37,764 bases of DNA from Smittium mucronatum (Eukaryota; Kickxellomycota; Harpellomycetes; Harpellales; Legeriomycetaceae): positions 1-37,764 of the forward strand of contig LSSL01002416.1 of assembly GCA_001953115.1 (NCBI GenBank), in the 5' to 3' direction. A program made the position numbers and the translations under genes. The notes below the pieces were generated by a model. The model did no database searches, was not told where the DNA came from, and worked only from the letters and a program-made list of their open reading frames with translations. Position 1 is the first letter of the stretch. The number at the start of each line of letters is the position of its first letter. This document shows positions 1-9,931 of this stretch, in pieces.

Positions 1-1878
1 CAGAGTCAAAAATGGCAAAAATTATTTCCAAAATTATCAATATTATGCACGATTATGGGGAAATCACAACTAATATGGACACTAGCATTGTATTGCCGGT
101 ACCTAAAAATGGAGATATGAAAGACCCCGATAATTATCGGGGAATTTCGCTGATTCCAACCCTTTCGAAGCTATTATCCAAAATAACAGCTACCAAATTG
201 GCACAAATCGATAAGAAATACGAAATTCCAGTCAAAGAGCAAGCCGGATTTCGAAATTTCGAGGAGTGCGCCGCTCAAGTGACCACCCTATACGAAATTT
301 CTCGGCGAAGAAAAATAAAAAATAAAAAAACCTTCATATGCTATATCGACTATAGCAAAGCCTACGACCGAGTGCCCCACACCGCACTGCTGTACAAACT
401 GAAGGCCATTGGGATTGGAGGGAAGTTACTCAACGCTATATGGGGCCTGTACAGGTCGCCGAAAATAGCTGTTAGGATTGGAAATGATGTCTCCAAACCC
501 ACCGACTACCTGTGTGTGCTGCGACAAGGCTGCCCAGCATCGCCAATAATATTCTATTTTTACATTAAAGATCTTTTCAAGGGCATTCAAGGTGTATATG
601 TCTCTGAAATCACTTCTTAAATATCTGGGCTACTCTTTGCCGACGACGCCGTGCTATTGGCAGAATCAGAGGCTGATATGCAAATAGCATTAAATCAAAT
701 TACTGATTGTTCGAACACATGGAAAATATCTGTGAATGCATCCAAGTGCGGTGTAATGAATGTCGCCGGTCCCCAATAGACCGATCTGATAATTCAATCC
801 CAAAATATTCCAAAAAATTATCAGTACACATATCTGGGATATATTATGAACTATAAATGGGACGTTTCTGGAACCATCAAAAACAACAAATTAAAGGCCA
901 GAAAGGAATTCTACTCTGCATATAGCTTTTTGAAACGTGGAAACGTACCTGTTAGCCTAAAAATAAAATCCATAAATTTGGTATTGACGTCTATTGGCTG
1001 TTATGGAGACGAGACCTTTGCCATGAGCGAAGCCAGAGTCAAGCCGATCCGGGCCGAAATTGACAAAGCTATCAGACTGGTTTCTAATGTTGGTAAGTCT
1101 GCCGCCACGGAATAGGTCAGAGCCGAGCTGGGGATAAAATCCGTCTTCCTAAAAACCAGCACTGCTCGAGAGCGAGCATATCACAAATGACCAACTTTAA
1201 AAACTTGGATAGCCGACCTCATTAAGTAGCCCATCAAGGCCAGAATGGCTACCTGGGTGACCTTAAGTGCAAGATGGATAAAAAAAAATTGTGTTCAAAA
1301 TTCAAAAGGTGAAACAACCATCACCATAGTCAACAGGAAAAATAAAAATAACCGGCCTAAAATCCACCAGTGGACGGTGGATCGGAAAAGCTGCGGAAAA
1401 AGAAAAAGGATGGATCTTCAGCTGCTGTACCCTGACCTGAAACTTGGCCTCCAGGAAATCGGTAAAATTCGAATGGGGACCTTCCGGACCGTCCAGCGAC
1501 TATCAAATATGAAATTTTAAGGTGAAAAATTCAAAAAAAATTGTCTCTTCTGCAAAATCGATGTGCCTGAAACTGTCGACCACATCTTGTTAAGTTTCTC
1601 TCGATGAGAAAAACAGCGAAATGAGACGATTTGCGGGTTCATACCTGCACCGATCCGCTATGAAATCAAAAAATAAACTTTCTAATTTCAATGAATCCCG
1701 GTTGGAGATAGTTGGAAAACTCATTGTGGAAGAGTTTAAACATAATTTAAATCGGCTACAAGCTGTAACCACTGATAATAAATTTGTACTGGAAACAGCC
1801 AAATTTCTGATTGGCATCCGCGTGCCCAGAAAACTTAAGATTCAGAGTTTAATTAATTCACCATCCCCATTGAAATAA
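1..1878 (+). pseudogene. Non-LTR (LINE) retrotransposon reverse transcriptase, 3' part, decayed
   Basis: This would copy LINE RNA into DNA by target-primed reverse transcription. The frame is already open at the window edge, so the 5' part (endonuclease, ORF1) lies outside. Seen in one frame from position 3 to about 1610: the NYRGISLIP block near 138, motif A YIDYSKAYD near 346-372, motif B LRQGCPASP near 520-546, and the catalytic FADD box at 636-647. A thumb region (YLGYIM near 832) and a long C-terminal tail follow. A zinc knuckle C-x2-C-x9-H-x4 runs from 1542 to 1598, with Phe where the last Cys belongs. In-frame stops lie at 618 (TAA), 777, 1113 and 1227 (TAG), 1188 and 1605 (TGA) and 1518 (TAA). 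The frame then shifts by one near 1610, and the last 86 codons (1621-1878) are open. The FADD box lies beyond the first stop, so the copy is inactive. The RT family call is firm; the LINE clade is not determined. Confidence 0.93.
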
Positions 1879-1996
1879 TGCCCCCGAGGTATGCTTCTTC
1901 TATATCTACAGAGGGGAGATGATTTATGAAAATTTTTAACTTTTTTTTATTTAAAAAAAATTTAAAAAAATTCCCTATATCAAAAAAATATTTAAA
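1879..1996. other. Spacer between LINE tail and DIRS left terminus
   Basis: A short A+T-rich stretch follows the last LINE stop. It begins with a G+C-richer piece (about 1881-1918) that is probably LINE 3' UTR, then turns into T and A runs. I see no clear poly(A) tail or target-site duplication, so the LINE 3' end cannot be fixed exactly. The DIRS-like element begins about 120 bp after the LINE stop. Confidence 0.5.
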
Positions 1997-2169
1997 TTAT
2001 ATTCCGTGTGGTAAATTTTTTTACTTTCTCAGTTTTGGTACCAGTTTAAGAAAAGTATACATCAAATAGGAGACATATTAAGCTTTACCATATTATTGGG
2101 TAAAATAAACCGAAATCTAAAACAATAAAATAAAGTGAAATATTGAACTAAAGAAATTTTATGATTAAG
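1997..2169 (+). repeat. Left inverted terminal repeat of DIRS-like element
   Basis: The tip TTATATTCCGTGTGGT is mirrored at 6674-6700. The inner block from 2055 (AAATAGGAGACATATTAAG near 2064) is mirrored at about 6205-6322, including the piece GTGAAATATTGAAC near 2137. The bases between (2021-2054) are short compared with the right arm, so the arms are asymmetric. Confidence 0.8.
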
Positions 2170-2307
2170 ACTGCGAAGTGCAGTTTAGCCATATCCTTTC
2201 ATCTTTTCTTTCGCGAAGTTAATATATCAGAATAAATATTTTCATTTGTTTTTTTAAAAATCAAAAAGATTTTTCTTAAAAGGATTACAATCTCTTCAAC
2301 TATAAAG
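2170..2307 (+). other. Leader between left ITR and gag-like frame
   Basis: No coding content is recognised. It contains A and T runs and the duplicated piece TTCGCGAAGT near 2211. In DIRS elements this position holds the untranslated leader. The gag-like frame is taken to start at the ATG at 2308, the first Met that leads into the recognisable protein. Confidence 0.4.
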
Positions 2308-3080
2308 ATGGAACTATAGACTGAAGCTCAAGCCGCATAAATTCAGGAGCAAATTAAGGCACTAACAGGAATGATTGATCAGCTACTGAGAAAAAAGGAA
2401 CTTAAAGCGGATTTAGAAGACCCTTACGTTACAAAGAGGATCCCTGCCACCGATCTCACAACATATCCTAAGCTAACTAATTCTCTACCATCGATTTAAA
2501 AAAAATTCTTCAAGTCTCCATTAGCCGAAGAAGAACACAAGATTGCTATAAAATTTTTCCCTAGAACAAGCTATATGAGCTAAATCCCGCCACAACTGAA
2601 AGATATAGCGTGGGGCGCAATAAAGAGGTCTGATTACGCTCTCTGCGAAATTCAGTTAGCTTTGGGTCAATCAAAAATGCCCATAGATTACTAAGTACAT
2701 CGTAGAATTCAGGAGGCTTCTAGGAAAAATATTTCTGAAGATAATGTTGTCTTATTTGCCAGCACTATGAGAGCTCTCCTAGCTGAAATCTCGACAACCG
2801 TAACACAAGCGAGGTTAGATAACCTTCATAGAGTACCGGATCTTCCTGGAAAGCCTGCTAAGCTCATTGAGTCATAAACAAGTACTATTATGGATCAAGA
2901 AGCACCAGAAGCTCTCATTTCAAACAAGCTGGCGGTTAAAAGAAAAAAAAATACAGCCCTTTTGCAAGCACCAACAGGTTAAAATCTCTAAGGATTAGTA
3001 CAGTAGCAAAAATGCTACGGCTCAGAGTACCAATTCTGCACTCACCGCAGAATACAGCTCCTCAAATAAGACATTCAACC
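2308..3080 (+). pseudogene. DIRS gag-like protein, decayed
   Basis: This would be the structural, nucleic-acid-binding protein of the DIRS particle. From the ATG at 2308 one frame stays readable for about 770 bases. A Gln/Lys-rich N-terminus is followed by TYPKLTNSLPSI and FFKSPLAEEEHKIAIKF, then a block around 2650-2715 ending in VHRRIQEASRKN. These resemble the gag-like ORF found in fungal DIRS elements. Nine in-frame stops fall between 2308 and 3010, seven TAA and two TAG. A Gly/Arg-rich tail in frame 2 (about 3083-3150, GGGRKRMRGFSRDQT) is probably the shifted C-terminus. The stops rule out a working product under the standard code. Family assignment is by recall of similar proteins, not by alignment. 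Confidence 0.7.
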
Positions 3081-3294
3081 TAATGTCGAATTTTTGTGGA
3101 GGGGGCCGCAAACGCATGCGGGGCTTCAGTAGAGACCAAACAGGGGCCTCCAGTAGGAGGACACCTAAATATGCTCAAGGCTGCTTATTCAAATATAACA
3201 AAAAGCAATTGAGCTCAGAACATATTGTCGAAGGGATTCAGAATACCTTTCAAGAACTCAAACTCTTAAGCAACGGATTCAGCTCCTTGGCCTT

Positions 3295-4996
3295 ATGGTG
3301 GTACCTAAGAGCTCACCTCTGACGTCTCACATGCATCTTTACAAAATAAAGCTGATTTTAGAGGCAAGCAAGGTTTTTTCGAACGAATTTGCTTCGTTTT
3401 TATTGAAGCAATCCATTGAAGAGATAAAATTAAGAGACCACAGATTCTGCTGTCAGCTTTTCATTATCCTGAAGAAAACGGAGGTCTCATTCCAGTATTA
3501 GATCCCCACAAGCTGGATCCTCATTTATAAGAGCAGAACTTCATTATAGAGACTATTTCATCAATCTGAGGAATGATCCTTTGAAATTATTATTGACGTC
3601 TTTAGACCTCCAAGATAAATTCATGCATATTCTGGTGTACATAAAGTGCAAAATAATCTCAGTTTTCACTGGAACGGCTACTACTTCCAGTTTCGAGTTA
3701 TACCACCCTGACTATCCCCAATTTCATTGGCCTTCTCCAAGATCATTTAACCTGTATTTAAATGGGCCAGATCAAACTGAATGCGATTCTCTGCTTGCTT
3801 GGACGATCTTCTAGTCAGGGGAACCTCCAAGGAGGAGTGTTTAGTTATCACAAAAAAGGTATACATCAAGATCTGGGAGCTTGGATTCAAGGTAGACGAT
3901 GAGAAATCGTCGACTTCCCCATCAAAATCCATTAAAAACCTGAGGGTGGTGATAAAAGCCAGAGATATGATACTAATGGTGCCCTCTATCAAGATCAGGG
4001 ATCTCTGAAGAGTGGACGGCAAGTTACTGAATGCTGGCCAGACGGCATTGAGATATCTGGCGAGCTTTATTTGAAAAGCTCAATCGATTTATATAGCCCT
4101 AATACAAGGACGTCGTATGATTTGCCGACTCCTGGAGCTCAAGAATCATTAACTGTAGATTTATAAATCATGTAAATCGACAGTTATTATAATTAAAACA
4201 GCCATACAGAGCCTATTTTTCTGGAAGAATCATTTAAAGTCGTTTAACTGGCTTTCGTTTTTACTCGAGACTCTGGAAGTAGAAATTTTTACAGATTCCA
4301 GAGACTTGGCCTGGGTTATACTAGCGGTATCTCAGATATACTCGGTATTATGGACACAATCGGAGGAAATGATGCAAATTAACGCTAAGGAACTACACAC
4401 AGTTCTATACGCACTCAAAATACGGATTTTCGTGGGGATATCGTTGTTAGTTTACTAAGTCAACACAACCAATCTCTCGTATGTATGAAAATTCGGGTGA
4501 AACACACCCCCCCCCCCAAACTACTGGGGATATCAGAAGAGATTTGTTAACACTGCCTGAAGACCAATAATCAACCAAAAGTGATATATGTCTCGTCAGT
4601 GTTGAAACCAGTAGGAAAAACAATCGGATTGAACGCTCAAACAGAATGGTCTCTGTCTCAAGAGACATTCGACACACTGGAATCGAGCTAAGGTCTACAC
4701 GATGTAGATATTTTTGCATCGAAACAGAACAGGAAGGTGGACCATTACTTCAGCTGGTTCCAAGAAGACAATTCTTTAGGACAGAATCCACTTGCATTCA
4801 AATGAAAAGAGTTCGAAAATCCATACGGATGATTACCTTGGAGACTGATATCTCAGAAAGCACAGAAGATACGACGAGATCGAATAAATATGGTTATAGT
4901 GACTCCAAAGCGGAAATGAGAATTATGGCTCCGAGATATGATGTCTCATTGAGTAGACCAGCCTCTTTTCCTGCAAGAAAAAACAATAATTCCGAT
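3295..4996 (+). pseudogene. DIRS reverse transcriptase / RNase H polyprotein, decayed
   Basis: Reverse transcriptase and RNase H of the DIRS element, split over all three forward frames. Frame 1 begins near 3295 and reaches LFIILKKT near 3455. The frame then moves to frame 3 at about 3480 (GGLIPVLDPHKLD) and to frame 2 near 3581 (SLDLQDKFMHI, the motif A region). It returns to frame 1 from about 3650 (FHWNGYYFQFRV). The active-site box reads CLDD at about 3793, instead of the usual YLDD. RNase H follows at 4279-4435, with EIFTDSRDLAW holding the first catalytic Asp and QINAKELHTVLYALK further on. A post-RNase H block typical of DIRS (HDVDIFASKQN, near 4700) is in frame 3, and its end (MAPRYDVSLSRP) is in frame 2. 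A run of 11 C lies at 4507-4517. At least five frame changes and many stops make it inactive. Confidence 0.85.
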
Positions 4997-5029
4997 TAAA
5001 AAAGCGTAAATTTCCCGCTCTCGAGCAAC

Positions 5030-6028
5030 AAGCACCGAAAGTTGATCACTTAGAGGATCAGCGGAGTTTCTTCAAAGAAAAAGGTATCGTAAATTACGCA
5101 ATTTGCTGTATCCTTTTCAGTGAATGACGTAGAAAACTTTGATCCAGATAAATTGCTATCAAGCAGCGCTTTTTAGATTGGAGAATATCTAATGGTATCA
5201 ATGCACGAATATTTGCATCCCAAATAATCAATTATCTAGCCGAGCTGTTTAAAAAGGAGAGCCTAAATTCAGGTACTATAAGAGCTTAAAAATCAGAAAT
5301 AACCACTCTGACTTGTAACTCAGAGGAAATATCGAAAAATAAAATGTTATCAGAGTTTCTGAAATCTTTTGACGAATCTTCAATATGATCTTTCATGAGT
5401 ACTGAGATTGAAATAACTCCATTTCTACAAAAATTTAGAGAATGGTGACCGACTGAAGAACTTTCAGTTAATAATATCACCTCTAAACTATTTTTTCTGT
5501 TAGCAGTAGCATATTTCTAAGAGCCAGCAACATTAATCGTATAGAAGATTCCAGAAGTCGATTTGAAAACGGGATACTCTAATTGGTAATAATAGCGCCA
5601 AAGTAAAAGCGAGGCGGATGCCCAGTAGAGAAGCCACACCAGATAAACGCGCACTCTAATCCTATACTGTGCCCAATACGGACTTATTCTGTTTATAAAG
5701 AAAAGATTTCACGGAATAGTTTCCTACTCGTCACTCAAACAATAAAAACTGGATCGTAAACAGACTTGTCAGATTCATTAGCGACGGAGAAAAGCCTATT
5801 TCGGTAGACAGTATTACTATATACATCCAAAATTTTTTTCAAATAAATCAAGACCCAGAAGTACCCATACCAAAGGGTAGAGAGATCGGAGCTACAATTT
5901 CAGTAAACTCCTTTTTATCCACTTAAGAAATAGTTTCCAACTACTTTTGTTCAAAATATTGGATATTTGATACATACTATCGACTCATAAGAAATTCTAA
6001 TAATAAATTAACAGAGTCTATTTTATAA
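5030..6028 (+). pseudogene. DIRS tyrosine recombinase, decayed
   Basis: The integrase-like tyrosine recombinase that inserts DIRS cDNA. Upstream pieces are faint. A recognisable core helix, ITSKLFFLLAVAYF, sits at about 5476-5517 in frame 1. It is followed by a stop and EPATL where the family normally has an Arg-Pro pair, so the first catalytic Arg looks lost or shifted. The C-terminal third is clean in frame 2, from about 5747 to the TAA at 6026. It contains VPIPKGREIGAT (a conserved Arg position) and, at 5966-5983, FDTYYR, whose tyrosines at 5975-5980 occupy the nucleophile position. A single TAA interrupts this part near 5924. I am confident of the YR identity from the C-terminus and less sure of the N-terminal boundary. 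Confidence 0.75.
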
Positions 6029-6064
6029 TTTTAATTAAATTGATGTTTATAATATTTGATTTAT

Positions 6065-6136
6065 AATTTTAGAATTAATCGAGCCTTTTAGGAAAATGAT
6101 TAATTCATATTATACGATAATAAGAGAAATATTAAG
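6065..6136 (+). repeat. Internal complementary region arm (DIRS), pairs with 6291-6362
   Basis: This 72-base block is the reverse complement of 6291-6362 with only a handful of differences; both arms share TTAATTCATATTATACGATA or its complement. In DIRS elements an internal complementary region just after the recombinase gene matches the element's ends and is thought to template circular cDNA closure. The position, 36 bases after the recombinase stop, fits. Confidence 0.75.
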
Positions 6137-6204
6137 TCTCACACACCGTCACATTTTCCTTTTCTGAAAGAAGATAAGGACATCGTTAAACAGTACTCCA
6201 CATT
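6137..6204. other. Loop between complementary arms
   Basis: Spacer between the internal complementary arm and the start of the right ITR match. It contains CTCACACACCGTCAC near 6138. No coding content. Confidence 0.4.
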
Positions 6205-6700
6205 ATTAATAATAAAATTTCTTCGGTTCAATATTTCACTGTTTTATTGGTTTGGGTTTCGGTTTAGCTTTACCCAGTAAAATTGAAACACTTAATATTT
6301 CTCCTATTATCGTATAATATGAATTAATCTTTGCCCCAAAGTGCTCGATTAATTCTAAAATTTTCCAATAAAAGTATAGAAAATATTTTCTCTCAACTTT
6401 TCTTTATCCCATAAATTTTTCAGGGACCAGTTTTGCATTTTCCTTAAATTTTGTTAGTAAACTTGATAGAAATTCGTTAATACCGGTGAAATTGACAGAA
6501 TAAACTAAAAATAGATCCCAGAGATTTATGATAATTTTATACATCTCTTAATTACAAAATTTTACGGTAAATTTAAAGAAAATTAGTTCGAATATATTCT
6601 TATTGAGTCCTTTAGATGTATTCCTAGTAAAAAAATTTTTTAGTATAAATTAAATTTTGATTAAATAATAGCGCAAATTTTTACACCACCCGGAATATAA
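6205..6700 (-). repeat. Right inverted terminal repeat of DIRS-like element
   Basis: 6205-6322 is the inverted counterpart of 2055-2169, and 6674-6700 is the inverted counterpart of the left tip. Between them, about 6363-6673 has no counterpart in the left ITR. Part of that extra piece (about 6365-6500) recurs inverted at 7275-7402, so it may be an inserted or retained fragment rather than true ITR. Confidence 0.72.
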
Positions 6701-7274
6701 TCTTTTTTTTTTTAATAATAAAAGTTTTGGGGTTATTGATATTATTTCTTTTGCGACTTATAGAGGTAAGATACTAAAAATTCTTAATTTTTAAAGTATT
6801 TAATATTTAAAGTGACATATATAACCAAAAAAAATAATGAAATGGGTGAAAAAAATTTAATATTTCTTATTTTAATGCTAAAATCTTTGTATTTTTTTTA
6901 TGAAACTGAAATAAAACTAATATCAACATCATATCTAGACTAAAGTTTTATTTATTATTTTAATATGCTAAATTTATCGAGAAAGTCAAATTTTTATACA
7001 TTTTTATACATTTAGAACCATTTGGATATTTTTATAATTGTTTAGCTCTCTTCGTCCCACTTTAATTAACTTAGAAACGTTAGAGGTCTTTTTTGTATTT
7101 TCAAAAAAAACTGTTATGTTTCCAAAAATCTGCGCTTCAATCATTGAAGACATCCATTTTAGTTTTATAAAATATTTCTAGTTTTAAAACTAGTTTAAAG
7201 AAAATTCAATAATTTAAAAATGTCAAAAACGTATTTCTCTTAATCTATATAAATGAAAATAAATATAATTTTTA
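6701..7274. other. A+T-rich flank, no gene
   Basis: No coding content recognised. It holds a 16-bp perfect palindrome, CTAGTTTTAAAACTAG, at 7178-7193 and homopolymer runs. Confidence 0.5.
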
Positions 7275-7402
7275 CTACAGCCCTCAATTTGATAAAATTT
7301 TAAGTTTAATAACAAAATTTAACCCAATGTGAAATTGGTCCCTGAAAAACTTATGAAGTAAAACAAAGTTGAGAGAAAATGTTTTCTACAATTTTATTGG
7401 CA
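7275..7402 (-). repeat. Inverted copy of DIRS right-end sequence
   Basis: Matches the reverse complement of about 6365-6500. The best part is 7330-7402 against 6367-6440, sharing TGGTCCCTGAAAAA and GTTGAGAGAAAAT in the same order and spacing. Similarity then fades toward 7275. It is either a relic of a second related element or a broken duplicate of the DIRS end. Confidence 0.7.
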
Positions 7403-8430
7403 AATATACTATTTCGGACCTGAATTATGTTGTTTCGTTTTTATTGGTAGTATGAAAAATAATAGTTGAAATTGAAATTATGCAAAAAAAGTGTATATAA
7501 TCTAAATTAGATAAATAAGAGCGTATAATAAATGTTAATGGGTTAATTTACAAGTGTGAAAAAATGTGATTGAGAGAATCAGACAATAAATGTAATTTTA
7601 AGTAGGAGAATTGGATAGTATACGAAATTTCAAGTTAGAAAAAACTGTAGAAGAGATTTTATGTAGGCGAATTTTGATTAAACATTTATTCATGACACAC
7701 ACCATCACTGGCAGTTTATTTACATTAATCAGTCTCAAGTGTAGATTTTTTAGCCAAGCCACTATGGATATCAGACATAGAATATTTTTAATTAGTTAGT
7801 AAAAATGCTAGTACCAAAAATATTCAGCCAAATATCAAAGAAAACTCAAAAATCGAGCAGGAAGCGAGCCATATTGTTGAAGATGGGAGTGGTTTGAGAC
7901 ATAGATAATTCTTTAATCTTTCCACCAATATAAAAAAAAACAATTTAATTTAATGTATTAATATATTATATGAAGAATGCAATATTATTTTAATCCGAAT
8001 TATCTGAAATAAATAAAATTTATTTATTATCTAAGAAAAACATAATCACCCCGATTAGAAATTTGATAAAAATAAAAAATTATAGGGTTTATGATCATAA
8101 AATATGAGATAATTTTGAAATTAAAATACCAAAGGATGACCGAAATAGATCTGGGGACAAATATTTATTTGTGTTTATGCTTGATATATTTTAAAAAGAT
8201 CATGAAATATGAACAGAATTTGTTACAATAAACAGGAAAATCCATAAATAGCATACTTAATCTTTGGATACCGCAGAAGAAAAATCTTATTTGGAAGAAA
8301 AAAACCAATAACTGAGACATTCAAAAAAGCTTCAGGATTGAATTCAATAATTAAGGTCAATTTTTCATGTAAATCTGGTTGCAGCGAGAACAAATTTAAA
8401 TGAAAGCGAGTTGGGAAAAAATACACGATG
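7403..8430 (+). pseudogene. Possible LTR-retrotransposon integrase relic
   Basis: Weak. In frame 2, 7688-7720 reads IHDTHHHWQFI followed by IN and, after stops, PSHYGYQT. This recalls the HHCC finger of Ty3-type integrases, though no C-x2-C pair is visible. Still in frame 2, 8129-8191 reads PKDDRNRSGDKYLFVFMLD, which resembles the KYLFVVID strand of an integrase core. Four TAG stops fall within about 40 codons. The region is slightly less A+T-rich than the desert beyond it, which supports a former coding stretch. It could instead be chance; I would not rely on the name. Confidence 0.25.
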
Positions 8431-9429
8431 TTATTTAATCCAGATAATAGCCATATTTGTCAAAAAATAGTGTCAGAAAGATTTAAAAAACAATTGAAAT
8501 GATTGAAAACAATATCTAAAAAAAAATTAGATATTTTATTTCGAAAAAATTTATATAATTCTTAATCTGAAGTAAATAAAAAACCCTATAAGTATCAAAA
8601 AACAAATAAATCTGGGCAATGCTGTTTTTTCGGTCTATACTCCGAGAGGAGTTTGTTCTTCTTTTGTTTAAAAAATGTTTTTATTCTGTTAAATTCGGCC
8701 TTATATCATTTAAAAAATAAAAATTACTCTATTTAAATGGTATGATTTTTATTAGAAATAATATAATTCGCCTAAAATATAATATTACATCTTACCTTGA
8801 GCTGATGTGTTTTATTTTAGTTCAAATTTTTTTCAAAAAAAGACGGGTTTTCCATGAAAGTTTAATTTTGACAGATATTTTTTTAAGTTTATCGTATCCG
8901 TTTAAACTTTTTATATCATTAGATTTCAAATGAAATATTCTTTTTTTAAAAAATCAACAGAGTAGCAATTCTATTAAAAATCTATTATTTTTTTTAAAAA
9001 AGACTCACCTTATCTTTTTTATTATTCAGAATCACTATTTAGTATAAATATCTCTATTAGTTTTTTTTTATATTCGTTTTGCCGTTTTTGGAATGGTGGA
9101 TTTAAAGATATATTTCGAAATGAAGAATATAAAGATAGTTTTGTAATTGGGGGATCTCAATTTTAATATTTCACTTGAGATTTAAAATCGTTTTAGTATA
9201 TATATAAGTACTGAATTTACTGTTTATAAAAATTTCTAGTGTGGAAATAACTAAAATTCTCATTTTCCAAAAAAATCTATCGATTATAACTTTTATCCTA
9301 TAAAAATTACATCAAAACTACGTACATATCAAAATCGCCAAAAATAAATCAAAACCACTTAGAATTCAAAAACACATAAAAAATATATAAATATTTATGG
9401 GATATTTTTTTCAAGACCAGAAGTTTTTT
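8431..9429. other. A+T-rich stretch, no gene
   Basis: No protein or RNA gene recognised. A small hairpin, ACTCC-GAGA-GGAGT with a GNRA-type loop, sits at 8639-8652. Short open frames here look like A+T-rich noise (Phe, Ile, Lys and Leu only). Confidence 0.5.
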
Positions 9430-9720
9430 ATTGTGTAGACTATTGGCTACACTTGAATTTATTTACAAAATTTCCAATTAGAACAGAAAAACATGCTGGT
9501 TCTAATAAATTTAAACAATTTACCAATATAAAATCTTCCTCTAAAATTCATATTTTAAATTAAACAATAGCTTTATGTTTTACCCTAGAAACATATTTCA
9601 AAATTAGGAAACTATTAAAAATTTATTAGGAAAGTTTCAGATCTCTAAAAGAATCTCCCATATTTTAAAATCAATATTAATTTTTTTCATGAAATAGCCA
9701 ATAGTTCCACATAAAATAGA
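9430..9720 (-). repeat. Short dispersed MITE-like repeat, copy A
   Basis: Read on the minus strand, this begins with ACTATTGGCTATTTCA (near 9709-9694) and about 30 bases later has ATATGGGAGATTCTTTT (near 9668-9652), then a piece ending in TTTCCTAATTTT. The same landmarks, in the same order and similar spacing, occur at 33187-33530. An inverted match of about 17 bp (GTAGACTATTGGCTA near 9437 against AGCCAATAGTTC near 9701) marks the two ends. No coding capacity. Probably a non-autonomous element, or terminal fragments of one. Confidence 0.5.
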
Positions 9721-9893
9721 ATAATAAAAATATCAAATTACTAACTCCTTGTGATGATAATACGTGGCGTTTATTTGGTGCAAAAAATAAGCTAGATAAT
9801 CCAAATAAAACGGATTAAGGCGCCAATAATATAGCATGATTAATAAATAAATTGATTTTTTACGAGAAAAAAAATAATTGATGGAAATTGGAG

Positions 9894-9931
9894 AAATTTA
9901 TTGAAATTTATTGAAATTTATTGAAATTTTA
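9894..9931. repeat. 10-bp tandem repeat, about 3.8 units
   Basis: The unit AAATTTATTG repeats head to tail with no change. Local slippage is the likely origin. Confidence 0.85.

Larger units (their letters stand above)
1997..6700 (+). mobile_element. DIRS-like tyrosine-recombinase retrotransposon, decayed
   Basis: DIRS elements copy themselves by reverse transcription and integrate through a tyrosine recombinase, so they carry inverted rather than direct terminal repeats. Here the order is left ITR, gag-like remnant, RT, RNase H, a post-RNase H domain, tyrosine recombinase, internal complementary region, right ITR. The outermost 25 or so bases (1997-2020) match the reverse complement of 6674-6700 with one mismatch and a 2-base gap. 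A second block, 2055-2169, matches the reverse complement of about 6205-6322. All coding parts are broken by stops and frame changes. The base composition is clearly less A+T-rich than the downstream desert. The family call rests on domain order plus ITR geometry; exact ends are inferred from the terminal match only. Confidence 0.85.

Noticed and set aside
1590..1817. 75-codon minus-strand frame across the LINE tail
   Set aside because: It is the antisense shadow of the LINE C-terminus in 1621-1878.
2308..3190. A reassigned genetic code: the gag-like frame has TAA and TAG stops but no TGA
   Set aside because: The stops fall at positions expected to be Tyr or Glu as well as Gln, the other DIRS genes need frame changes too, and the LINE and MULE relics contain TGA stops. 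Ordinary decay in A+T-rich DNA explains it better.
3747..4022. Minus-strand frame of 91 codons over the DIRS RT
   Set aside because: Antisense shadow of the CLDD-containing RT frame.
4447..4719. Minus-strand frame of 90 codons after the RNase H
   Set aside because: Antisense of decayed DIRS coding sequence and spans the C11 run; no motif.
8223..8426. Minus-strand 67-codon frame
   Set aside because: No recognisable motif; the plus strand here is the more likely former coding strand.
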